64,000 nucleotides of DNA. Source: CAKZNE01 sp002695025. GTDB lineage: Bacteria > Bacteroidota > Bacteroidia > Flavobacteriales > Schleiferiaceae. The stretch is taken from NCBI GenBank assembly GCA_913043285.1, contig CAJWML010000008.1, forward strand, positions 1 through 64,000, read 5' to 3'. Positions 7,944-15,479 of this stretch are shown one piece after another. Below the pieces are notes generated by a model. It saw only the letters and a program-made list of their open reading frames with translations. It was not told where the DNA came from and made no database searches. Position 1 is the stretch's first letter; each line of letters opens with the position of its first letter. The position numbers and the translations under genes are program-made.

Positions 7944-9188
7944 TTAATGACTATGAGAAGTCTGGCTTTTCTTCATTTCTGAAATGAGGTAGTAGGCATT
8001 GTTCCAAGCTACCTTTGTACCCTTGGGCAGCGGTTCCAGCAGATTGATTTCTATCCACCCTTCATCGGAGTTACCTGTCCGTATTTCCACCGGCTTAAAG
8101 GCCCATTCGGTTTCGCCATCTTCATTGTGCTGTTCTGCGATAAAAATGTAAGGCTTGCCTTCTTCTTCAATTACAGCCCCTTCGGGCAATGCGGTGATCG
8201 CATCATTGGAGGTATGTATTTTCCCATTGATGTACATGCCCGGAATCAGGAAATCCTTCTTTTGGTCTATCTCGGCATGCACATGCACTGCTTTAGGGTT
8301 TTCCTCAAACTGCTTGCCCACCGAATAAATTTTGGCGGTAAGCTGGGTACCCGGAACAGACTCCACGGTGAATGAGATTTTTTGGCCTTCTTTTACCTTG
8401 TGCACGTCTTTTTCAAAAACCATTAAATCTGCGTGGATGTGCTTGGTATTTACAATTTGGAACATACCCGTTTGGGGCTGGATATACTGCCCGATTTGTA
8501 CCAGCACTTTTTCAATATAGCCGTCAATGGGGCTCACCACCGGGATGTTGTCATAAATTTCCCCTTTGCGGATTTTATCTACATTGAGGTTCAGTTGTTT
8601 CAATTGTGATTCATAGCCCTTCACTTCACCTTTCAGGGATAGGTATTCGGCTTTGGTTTCCTGAAAGGTTTTTCCGGAACCAACTTCTTCCTCATAAAGC
8701 TTCTTCTGTCTATTAAATTCCTGCTCGAGGTATTCACTGCTGCTGTAGGCACGTAAATACTCGGTCTGCACTTTAGAAAGATCAGGATGGCTGAGATAAG
8801 CCAACACCTGCCCCTTGCTCACTTTGTCTCCCTCTATCACCTTTATGGCTGTAATGTTTCCACCTAAAATGGCCGTCACCGTAGCCTCGTGCTGTGGTGG
8901 CACCTCCAGCTGACCATTGGCGTACACAACCCCCGATAATGGCCGTGTGGGCAGGGTGTCCACTTTCACGCCAAGGCTCTGAAACTTGAGGTTGGAAAGA
9001 TGCACTTCGCCCATGCCTTCTTCACCATGGCCCTCATGGCCGCCTTCCTCATCACTGTGTTCTTCGTGTAATTCTTGTTGTTCACCCTCCTTGTGGTCGT
9101 GTCCTTCTTCCGAAGCATTGTTTCCACAAGCCCCTATAAATATGGCCAGTGCAGCCAGCGCGAAAAAATTTATGATTTGCTTTTTCAT
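7944..9188 (-). CDS. RND efflux periplasmic adaptor, CusB/CzcB-like lipoprotein
   Basis: This 414-residue membrane-fusion protein links the RND pump to its outer-membrane channel. I chose the ATG at 9186-9188. It gives a clean lipoprotein signal (lipobox FIGAC, Cys21) and avoids overlap with the pump gene. A His/Glu-rich stretch follows the lipid Cys, up to about residue 65, and probably binds metal. The barrel-sandwich and lipoyl-like halves flank a coiled-coil hairpin (about residues 130-205). The membrane-proximal domains lie at the C terminus. Substrate is likely Cu/Ag or Co/Zn/Cd. It is the second component of the cus-type operon, 28 bases after the pump gene. Confidence 0.92.
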   Translation of the reverse strand: MKKQIINFFALAALAIFIGACGNNASEEGHDHKEGEQQELHEEHSDEEGGHEGHGEEGMGEVHLSNLKFQSLGVKVDTLPTRPLSGVVYANGQLEVPPQHEATVTAILGGNITAIKVIEGDKVSKGQVLAYLSHPDLSKVQTEYLRAYSSSEYLEQEFNRQKKLYEEEVGSGKTFQETKAEYLSLKGEVKGYESQLKQLNLNVDKIRKGEIYDNIPVVSPIDGYIEKVLVQIGQYIQPQTGMFQIVNTKHIHADLMVFEKDVHKVKEGQKISFTVESVPGTQLTAKIYSVGKQFEENPKAVHVHAEIDQKKDFLIPGMYINGKIHTSNDAITALPEGAVIEEEGKPYIFIAEQHNEDGETEWAFKPVEIRTGNSDEGWIEINLLEPLPKGTKVAWNNAYYLISEMKKSQTSHSH

Positions 9189-9216
9189 GTCGTTTATATT
9201 TAATCCGTTTCCGGTT

Positions 9217-12200
9217 TTAGTTTGTTGTTTGTAAATAGTATTCAAGTTCATAGCGGCTATCGAGATAATTACCTAAGGCATCCCAGGAGCTTATTTCTAT
9301 GCGTATAGCATCCCTTATGTTCTGCAGGAATGTGACATAGTCTATCGCCCCTTCGCGATAGGCTGTAATGGAACCAGTCCTTTGTTCCTTTGCCAATGGC
9401 AGGGCCTGCTCACGGTAATAGGTCCATGAATTGCGCCACTTCAGGTATTCTTCGCGCATAGACAGGTATTTGGCATTAAGCTCAAACTGATTTTGCCTAA
9501 AATTCTCGTTGGCGATTTCCCGTTGAATTTTCGCCTCTTGGGTACGTCCAAGTTCAGGGGCAAAGAATAAGGGTATTTGAATACCAATCTGATAGGTATA
9601 AAAACCAGTTTGCCCATCTACTTTTTGTTGACCGTACTGGCCTTGAAGTTGGGGAAGGAACTGAGCTCTTCTTTCCTTTATTTGTGCTTCTGCCACTTCT
9701 ATTTGTTGTTTATAAACATTGAGCAGTGGGTGTGTGCTTAATGAATCCGTATTAATGTTGAGCATCTCGGTCAACTGGTCGGTGGGCACGTCTGGCACCG
9801 TATAGAGCGTTTCGCTTACTAACCATAAGTTGAGCCGCTGCAAGGCACTCAGGTAATTGCGGTATGCCTGTTCCTTTTGAATGCGCACCTCATTGGCTTG
9901 GTTTTTAGTGGCCAAATACGCCAGTTTCGAAGTTTCTTCCACTTCCAACCTTATATCTGCCGCCCTTTCAATATCAGTAAAGAGCGAATCAAGACGGTTA
10001 AAAACCTGATACGTGTTTTTGGCAGTATATAACTGGCCCCAGGCCAATTTCACTTCCCTTTTAATTTCTGCCAGCGAAAGGTTAAGGGCCGTTTCAGCAA
10101 GAGCTACTTTCTCTTTTTGTAAACGAAGACGCGGGGCGATACCAAAAATGTCAATATTCTGCTGCTGAACGCCAATTTGGGTATAAACCCCATTGGAATT
10201 GCTAGTGGCCTCCTCGGCCCCGGTGAAGATTTGCGTATTCCCAAAATCCCAGGCAGTTTTCTTTAAGGCTTCTTCACTTTCTATTTGCAGTTTTTTTGCC
10301 TTTATCTGGGGAAAATATTCAATGGCTCTGTTTTGTGCCTGCTCAAGACTGATGGTTTGCAATGTATCAGGGTTTATTCCTTGCGCACCTGCCGTTTGGG
10401 AAAAACCGAGGAAACCACCTACTCCTAACAAGAGAACGATGGTGCTCATGGACATTCCGCGATTACGGTTTTCCAAATTCTTTTCCTTTCTTTTTTCTAC
10501 AAAAGTGTACAGCACCGGCAGCACTACGAGCGTAAGCAGCGTGGCAGTAAGCATACCGCCAATTACCACCGTGGCCAATGGGCGTTGTACTTCAGCACCG
10601 GCCGAAGCCGAAAACGCCATAGGCAAAAAGCCAAAAATATCAGTAGTAGCTGTAAGCATTATCGGGCGTATCCGCTCTTTGGTGCCTGTAAATATTCGTT
10701 CCCGTATGCTGGTTACGCCTTCCTCTTTCAGTGAATTAAAACGGTTGATCAAAACCAGCCCGTTTAACACGGCCACGCCAAAAAGAACAATGAAACCAAC
10801 CCCGGCAGAAATACTGAAAGGCATGTCCCTGAGCCACAAGGCGAAAATACCACCTATGGCTGCCAGTGGTATGGCAATATAGATCATGATGGACTGGGAG
10901 AAAGATTGCAAAGCGAAATAGAGCAATACAAAAATCAAAAAGAGTGCGATTGGTACTACCACTTGCAGCCTGCCCTTAGCACGTTGTAGATTTTCAAATT
11001 CGCCTCCATAGGTAAGATAATAGCCCGGTGGCAAATCCAGTTCGGCATCCAGTTTTTTCTGTATGTCCAAAACCACAGACTCTACATCGCGCCCCCTTGT
11101 ATTCACTCCTACATAAGTCCTCCTAAAGGTATTGTCGCGAGAAATTTGCATTGGCCCTGGCACATAATTTATGTCAGCTACTTCTTTAATAGGTACCTGC
11201 GTGCCATCGGGCAAGTCAATATACAGCGTACGGAGATCATCAATGCTCTGGCGGTGGGCCTCATCAAAGCGGATGACCATATCAAAGCGTTTTTCACCTT
11301 CAAAGATGACACCTGCGGTGGCACCGGCAAAGGCAGCGCTTACATACTCATTTATTTTTTCAATATCAAGGCCGTATTGGGCTATTTTTTTACGGTTATA
11401 GCGTACGGTCATTTGAGGTAATCCTGATGTCCGCTCGGGGCTCACATCCCCAACTCCGGGCACTGTTTGGATTATCTCTCCCATCTGCTCAGCTTTTTGG
11501 GCAAGTATATCTAAATCTTCACCGTATAATTTTACGGCAACATCTTCTCGCACACCGGTTAGCAGTTCATTAAACCTTAACTCTACGGGCTGGCTAAAAA
11601 CCAAATTCACCCCGGTAAGCTCCGCTTCGAGTTTTTTCTTTATCTCAGCAATGAGCTCTTCCTTGGTTGCCACAGTAGTCCATTTGTCCATGTCTTTCTC
11701 AAGGATGATGAACATATCGGCAATATCCATCGGCATGGGGTCGGTTGGGATGTCGGCCACGCCAATACGGGCCACGGCTGTCTTTATTTCCGGGAAGTTT
11801 TCCAAGAGCAAGGTTTCGATTTTTTCCGAAACCCTAATGGATTCTGTAAGCCCGCTGCCTGGCCTGATCAATGCCTGCATTGCGATGTCTCCTTCATCCA
11901 GTTGCGGTACAAATTCCCCACCCATCCGGGAAAAAATGAAACCCGCCACAATCAGCAGTACCACACCAAGAATCAGCACCAGTGCTTTCAGCCTTAGGGC
12001 TCCTTTTAGCAATGGCAAATAGGCTTTTTGAATACCACCAATGATTTTATCACTGACTTTTTCCAGCCATCTCTCAAACTTTCCAAACCAATTGTCCTTA
12101 TTCTCCACCGGCTTCATAAAAAGCGCGGACATCATAGGAACATAGGTAAGGCAGAGCAAAATTGCGCCTATCATGGCAAAACCAAAGGTGTATGCCATGG

Positions 12201-13629
12201 GCTGAAACATTTTGCCCTCTACACCCGTGAGGAAAAGAATAGGGGCAAACACAATGAGTATAATGACCTGGCCAAAAAAGGCCGAACTCATCATCGTACT
12301 TCCTGCATCATAAGCCACCTCATCCATCACGCCTTGATTAAATTTAATCTTACCTGAGCGGATGCGTTTTTGAATCTCATAAACGGTACCTTCAATGATG
12401 ATTACCGCGCCATCAATGATGATCCCAAAGTCGATGGCACCCAGGCTCATCAGGTTGGCCCATACATTAAACTGCTTCATTAAAATGAAGGCAAACAATA
12501 GGGAAAGAGGGATGGTAGTGGCAGTAATGATACCTCCGCGCAAGCTTCCCAAAAGAATGACAAGGGCAAAGATGACAATCAGGGCACCCTCAAGCAGATT
12601 TTGTGAAACGGTACTTGTAGTACGTTCTATCAGGGAACTTCTATCCAGAAAAGGTTTAATTTCCAAGCCTTCTGGCAGGGATTTTTGAATTTCCTTCATC
12701 CGTTCTTGCACGTTTTGGATAACGGCATTTGGGTTGGCACCCTTTAGCATGAGCACCATTCCGCCTACTGCTTCACGACCATCTTGGGTAAAGGCACCAA
12801 AACGGACCTGGCTTCCAAAATGGATTTTCTCCGCCACGTCCCCAATGGTTACGGGTATCCCGTTTTGGTTATTTATAACTATTTCACCAATATCGTCCAG
12901 TGACCTTATCAAGCCCTCCCCCCGGATGAAATTGGCCATTTTATTCCGCTCTATATATGCACCTCCCGTATTCACGTTGTTTCTTTGCAGGGCTTCAAAA
13001 ACATCAGAAATCGAAACATTGATAGCATTCAACTTTTCGGGGTTAATGGCAATTTCATACTGCTTTACATTCCCCCCAAAGGCATTTACCTCAACAACTC
13101 CTTCAACCAGTGTAAGTTGACGTTTTACAATCCAATCCTGAATGGTGCGCAGGTCAGAGGGTGAGTAAGCGGTGTCATAGCCTTCTTTTGGTTTTATGGT
13201 GTATTGGTAAATTTCACCCAGTCCAGTAGTGATAGGGCCCATGGCCGGACTTCCAAACTTTTCGGGAATTTGATCCCGTACCTCATTGAGTTTTTCCTGT
13301 ACCAATTGCCGGGGTTTGTAAATCCCCATATCGTCTTCAAATACGATGGTAACCACAGAAAGGCCAAAGCGGGAAATTGAACGTATTTCCGTTACACCGG
13401 GCAAGTTTCCCATGGAGAGCTCTACCGGATAGGTAACAAACTGCTCTATATCCTCGGTGGCCAGGTTTTGAGATACAGTTATTACCTGCACCTGATTGTT
13501 GGTGATATCAGGTACTGAACCCAAATTGACCGTGTACATGGAGTAGATACCTACTCCGATGAGGGCCAGCGTAAGCAAGCCCACGATAAACTTGTTCTTT
13601 ATTGAGAACGAGATGATTCTATTGATCAT
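9217..13629 (-). CDS. CusA/CzcA RND metal pump fused to a TolC-type outer-membrane factor
   Basis: This 1470-residue protein combines two components. Residues 1-1058 are a complete heavy-metal RND pump with 12 membrane segments and two periplasmic porter domains. The proton-relay motif DFGIIIDGAVIIIE is at residues 400-413 (Asp400, Asp406, Glu413), as in CzcA. After a basic cytoplasmic tail, an internal secretion-signal-like segment begins at Met1059, with AGAQG as a likely signal peptidase I site. Residues 1083-1470 then resemble TolC-family outer-membrane factors, with two helical repeats. The channel half presumably crosses the inner membrane and may be cleaved off. Internal ATG codons at 10453-10455 and 10447-10449 could also start it separately. 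Metal specificity is not assignable. Confidence 0.93.
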   Translation of the reverse strand: MINRIISFSIKNKFIVGLLTLALIGVGIYSMYTVNLGSVPDITNNQVQVITVSQNLATEDIEQFVTYPVELSMGNLPGVTEIRSISRFGLSVVTIVFEDDMGIYKPRQLVQEKLNEVRDQIPEKFGSPAMGPITTGLGEIYQYTIKPKEGYDTAYSPSDLRTIQDWIVKRQLTLVEGVVEVNAFGGNVKQYEIAINPEKLNAINVSISDVFEALQRNNVNTGGAYIERNKMANFIRGEGLIRSLDDIGEIVINNQNGIPVTIGDVAEKIHFGSQVRFGAFTQDGREAVGGMVLMLKGANPNAVIQNVQERMKEIQKSLPEGLEIKPFLDRSSLIERTTSTVSQNLLEGALIVIFALVILLGSLRGGIITATTIPLSLLFAFILMKQFNVWANLMSLGAIDFGIIIDGAVIIIEGTVYEIQKRIRSGKIKFNQGVMDEVAYDAGSTMMSSAFFGQVIILIVFAPILFLTGVEGKMFQPMAYTFGFAMIGAILLCLTYVPMMSALFMKPVENKDNWFGKFERWLEKVSDKIIGGIQKAYLPLLKGALRLKALVLILGVVLLIVAGFIFSRMGGEFVPQLDEGDIAMQALIRPGSGLTESIRVSEKIETLLLENFPEIKTAVARIGVADIPTDPMPMDIADMFIILEKDMDKWTTVATKEELIAEIKKKLEAELTGVNLVFSQPVELRFNELLTGVREDVAVKLYGEDLDILAQKAEQMGEIIQTVPGVGDVSPERTSGLPQMTVRYNRKKIAQYGLDIEKINEYVSAAFAGATAGVIFEGEKRFDMVIRFDEAHRQSIDDLRTLYIDLPDGTQVPIKEVADINYVPGPMQISRDNTFRRTYVGVNTRGRDVESVVLDIQKKLDAELDLPPGYYLTYGGEFENLQRAKGRLQVVVPIALFLIFVLLYFALQSFSQSIMIYIAIPLAAIGGIFALWLRDMPFSISAGVGFIVLFGVAVLNGLVLINRFNSLKEEGVTSIRERIFTGTKERIRPIMLTATTDIFGFLPMAFSASAGAEVQRPLATVVIGGMLTATLLTLVVLPVLYTFVEKRKEKNLENRNRGMSMSTIVLLLGVGGFLGFSQTAGAQGINPDTLQTISLEQAQNRAIEYFPQIKAKKLQIESEEALKKTAWDFGNTQIFTGAEEATSNSNGVYTQIGVQQQNIDIFGIAPRLRLQKEKVALAETALNLSLAEIKREVKLAWGQLYTAKNTYQVFNRLDSLFTDIERAADIRLEVEETSKLAYLATKNQANEVRIQKEQAYRNYLSALQRLNLWLVSETLYTVPDVPTDQLTEMLNINTDSLSTHPLLNVYKQQIEVAEAQIKERRAQFLPQLQGQYGQQKVDGQTGFYTYQIGIQIPLFFAPELGRTQEAKIQREIANENFRQNQFELNAKYLSMREEYLKWRNSWTYYREQALPLAKEQRTGSITAYREGAIDYVTFLQNIRDAIRIEISSWDALGNYLDSRYELEYYLQTTN

Positions 13630-13640
13630 AGTTTTTTATG

Positions 13641-13784
13641 TTATTTTAAATGAACCTTGAAATAATGGTAGAACCTTTCGGCAGTTGCCAAGAGGAGTAG
13701 GACACATAGCAGGGTGATGAAAACTCCCTTGACTACCTTTAGCCATGTGATTTTTTTCTTAGTCCTTTTTCGCTTTTTATTCAA
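13641..13784 (-). CDS. 47-residue single-pass membrane protein upstream of the cus pump
   Basis: Translation of the minus strand gives 47 codons from a TTG (13782-13784) to TAA (13641-13643). The product has a very basic N terminus (NKKRKRTKKK), one hydrophobic helix (about residues 17-34, VVKGVFITLLCVLLLL) and a short aromatic/basic tail. AAGGG lies five bases upstream of the TTG, a good ribosome site. The gene ends 11 bases before the pump start codon. That spacing and the protein-like composition argue for a real gene. It could be a small pump-associated subunit, like the small partners known for AcrB. That role is inference. Confidence 0.6.
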   Translation of the reverse strand: MNKKRKRTKKKITWLKVVKGVFITLLCVLLLLATAERFYHYFKVHLK

Positions 13785-13827
13785 TTTTACCCTTATTGAA
13801 AATTATCTGAGATAGATGATTGACCAC

Positions 13828-13884
13828 ATCTTCAGATGAAGATTAAAGAAATGAGGGCTTCCTTGATCGTATGAATTTTACGAT
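13828..13884 (-). promoter_or_regulatory. cus operon control region with two inverted repeats
   Basis: Two perfect inverted repeats lie upstream of the 47-residue gene. ATCTTCA-GA-TGAAGAT spans 13828-13843. ATCGTA-7 bases-TACGAT spans 13866-13884. On the minus strand, a possible -33 TTG and a -7-like TAAAATTC overlap the second repeat. The match to TAnnTTTG is only partial. These are candidate operators for a metal regulator encoded outside the window, since no regulator gene lies next to the operon. The 319 bases from 13630 to 13948 hold only this region, the small gene and a terminator. Confidence 0.4.
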
Positions 13885-13931
13885 TAGCTAAATCTGCTCA
13901 ATTGCAGTTTTAAAAAAAGGTGTACTTAACC

Positions 13932-13957
13932 AATAAAAAAAGCCCAGATCAGGCTTT
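13932..13957 (-). terminator. rho-independent terminator of the Cys/His-rich gene
   Basis: On the minus strand, AAAGCC and GGCTTT form a 6-bp stem around a 7-base loop. It is followed by a run of T residues (TTTTATTG). The stem overlaps the last codons and stop of the gene ending at 13949. It separates that gene from the cus operon, which therefore probably uses its own promoter. Confidence 0.65.
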
Positions 13958-14308
13958 GGGAGGAACAAAAAGATCGAAGAGATCGATACTTGAGAAGTTT
14001 TTCTTGTAAGAAGGGATAGCGGTAATGGCAAGTGCTGGCGCTGCGGCCTGTATTACATTTGGAAAGGTGACATGAACATGGCAGCACTGACAGGAACATA
14101 CCGGGCTGCAAAGGTCGTTTGTGTTTGAATTGTGATCGTGGCCAGAATGGGAATCACTGCTCATTACAACCTGCTGATTTTCAGTAGAGGAATTATTGCT
14201 AAGATCATCCGCGCAGGTTATGAACGAAAGACCCAGAAAATAAACTGCCAATATGTAGCATAGCCATTTCACAGTCGGCAAAAATAAGGAAAGGTCTTGA
14301 GATTTCAA
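13949..14308 (-). CDS. Cys/His-rich secreted protein of the DUF6660 type
   Basis: This protein has up to 119 residues. An N-terminal hydrophobic segment (about residues 13-32) acts as a signal or anchor. A His/Asp stretch (SHSGHDHN) follows, then a compact Cys cluster CSPVCSCQCCHVH, and the protein ends in DLFVPPKA. This layout matches the small DUF6660 proteins found beside Cus-type efflux genes in Bacteroidota. I name that family from memory, so the label is tentative. The Cys/His cluster probably binds Cu, Ag or Zn outside the cytoplasm. The start is uncertain, because the first in-frame codon is TTG (14306-14308) with no clear ribosome site. A terminator directly follows the gene. Confidence 0.65.
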   Translation of the reverse strand: MKSQDLSLFLPTVKWLCYILAVYFLGLSFITCADDLSNNSSTENQQVVMSSDSHSGHDHNSNTNDLCSPVCSCQCCHVHVTFPNVIQAAAPALAITAIPSYKKNFSSIDLFDLFVPPKA

Positions 14309-14425
14309 AAAGTAGCTGCTGGAGGCACATGGGTGTATTCCAAATAGGAAGATAAGATTATATGACGTGTTTATAAGTTTGCATTTATTGGAAATCTTGG
14401 GATTGATCCAATTTTGAGAACCTCC

Positions 14426-15463
14426 CTAATCTTTGGTATGCTTTAGAGAAGAATGCCTTGCTGGAGCAAATTCTCCTTCAAAACTTTTGGGGTTCACTTT
14501 CAGAGTAAAAAAGTCTAATTGCAGGTTAATATGAGGATCTTCTGAACTCATGAACAGGAACTTTCGAGCCTCCTGTCTGATAACCTTATTGATGTTTTTG
14601 GCAGTCTTTCTGTATTCAAGAAAGTGATTACTGAGTTCCGTAACATATTCTTTCGATATAGATTCGTCAAAAAAGACTTGCGATTTACTATTGATTAGTT
14701 GAAGACCATTCAATTGGTGTATTTCTTCAATTGATTCTGTTGAACAGCAGTTCTCACAACCATCACCAAAATCATAAACTTTTGAATCATATAGGCATAT
14801 CATTAACCTGGGATGAATGGGATAAAAGATTTGAAGGCCCTTTGCTACAAGTCCGATAGCACCTATATAATTCCCTGTTTGCTCCATCAGTTGATTGTAA
14901 TAAACTACGGGTGCATCTGAAGAGATGAAGGGTAATGGGGATAGGTTAACCAAAAAACGACAGTCCAGAAAATCCAAAAGTTTTTGATGCTTGATGGAGT
15001 TAAGGAGCATGAGTAAAACGGGGTTTTCATGAACTAACCTCCCACCTTTTCCTAAATGTTTCCATAGTTCAGGTTCAATCTCCTTTGCAATAGCTTTTAG
15101 ATTGTGATTGAGCGATTCCATTATGTTATCTCCTGACTTTGGAGTCCTGAAAGACTGGAACAGAATAAACTGCTTTAACAGCTTAAAACCGTTAGTTTCA
15201 GGAGGTGGTGGAATGAGTAATTTATCTTCCGTCCAGTAGTAGAAAAGTTTGGCCACTGTATCTTCCATAACAGCCAGTGCATCCTCTATTTCAGGATCTT
15301 CACCATACAGGAAATTCTCATATGCTTGTTGTTTCAAAGGGGCTTTCTGTACGAATATTCTATTGGCATGATTGTATAATCCTATGTGCTTGCCTTCATT
15401 GTTGGTAGAAAACCTTTTTAAGTAGAATTTTGGGATGTAATGATGTCGTTTCTTTTTTGGCAT
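14426..15463 (-). CDS. DUF4238 domain protein
   Basis: This 345-residue soluble protein opens with KKRHHYIPKFYLKRFS, the hallmark N terminus of DUF4238. The family has no established function and is scattered among bacteria, often in variable regions. The middle contains a conserved-looking segment with SSDAPVVYYNQ and HPRLMICLYDS. The gene starts 16 bases after the 699-residue gene, so the two form a small operon. Base composition is A+T-rich compared with the metal genes on either side, which suggests recent acquisition. A cargo or defence role is possible but unproven. Confidence 0.85.
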   Translation of the reverse strand: MPKKKRHHYIPKFYLKRFSTNNEGKHIGLYNHANRIFVQKAPLKQQAYENFLYGEDPEIEDALAVMEDTVAKLFYYWTEDKLLIPPPPETNGFKLLKQFILFQSFRTPKSGDNIMESLNHNLKAIAKEIEPELWKHLGKGGRLVHENPVLLMLLNSIKHQKLLDFLDCRFLVNLSPLPFISSDAPVVYYNQLMEQTGNYIGAIGLVAKGLQIFYPIHPRLMICLYDSKVYDFGDGCENCCSTESIEEIHQLNGLQLINSKSQVFFDESISKEYVTELSNHFLEYRKTAKNINKVIRQEARKFLFMSSEDPHINLQLDFFTLKVNPKSFEGEFAPARHSSLKHTKD

Positions 15464-15479
15464 TATAAGTTCTTGTGAT

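Noticed and set aside
10193..10882. Long plus-strand open frame antisense to the pump gene
   Set aside because: It is an antisense shadow of a strongly supported coding gene, is rich in Ser/Pro, and has no recognisable domain.
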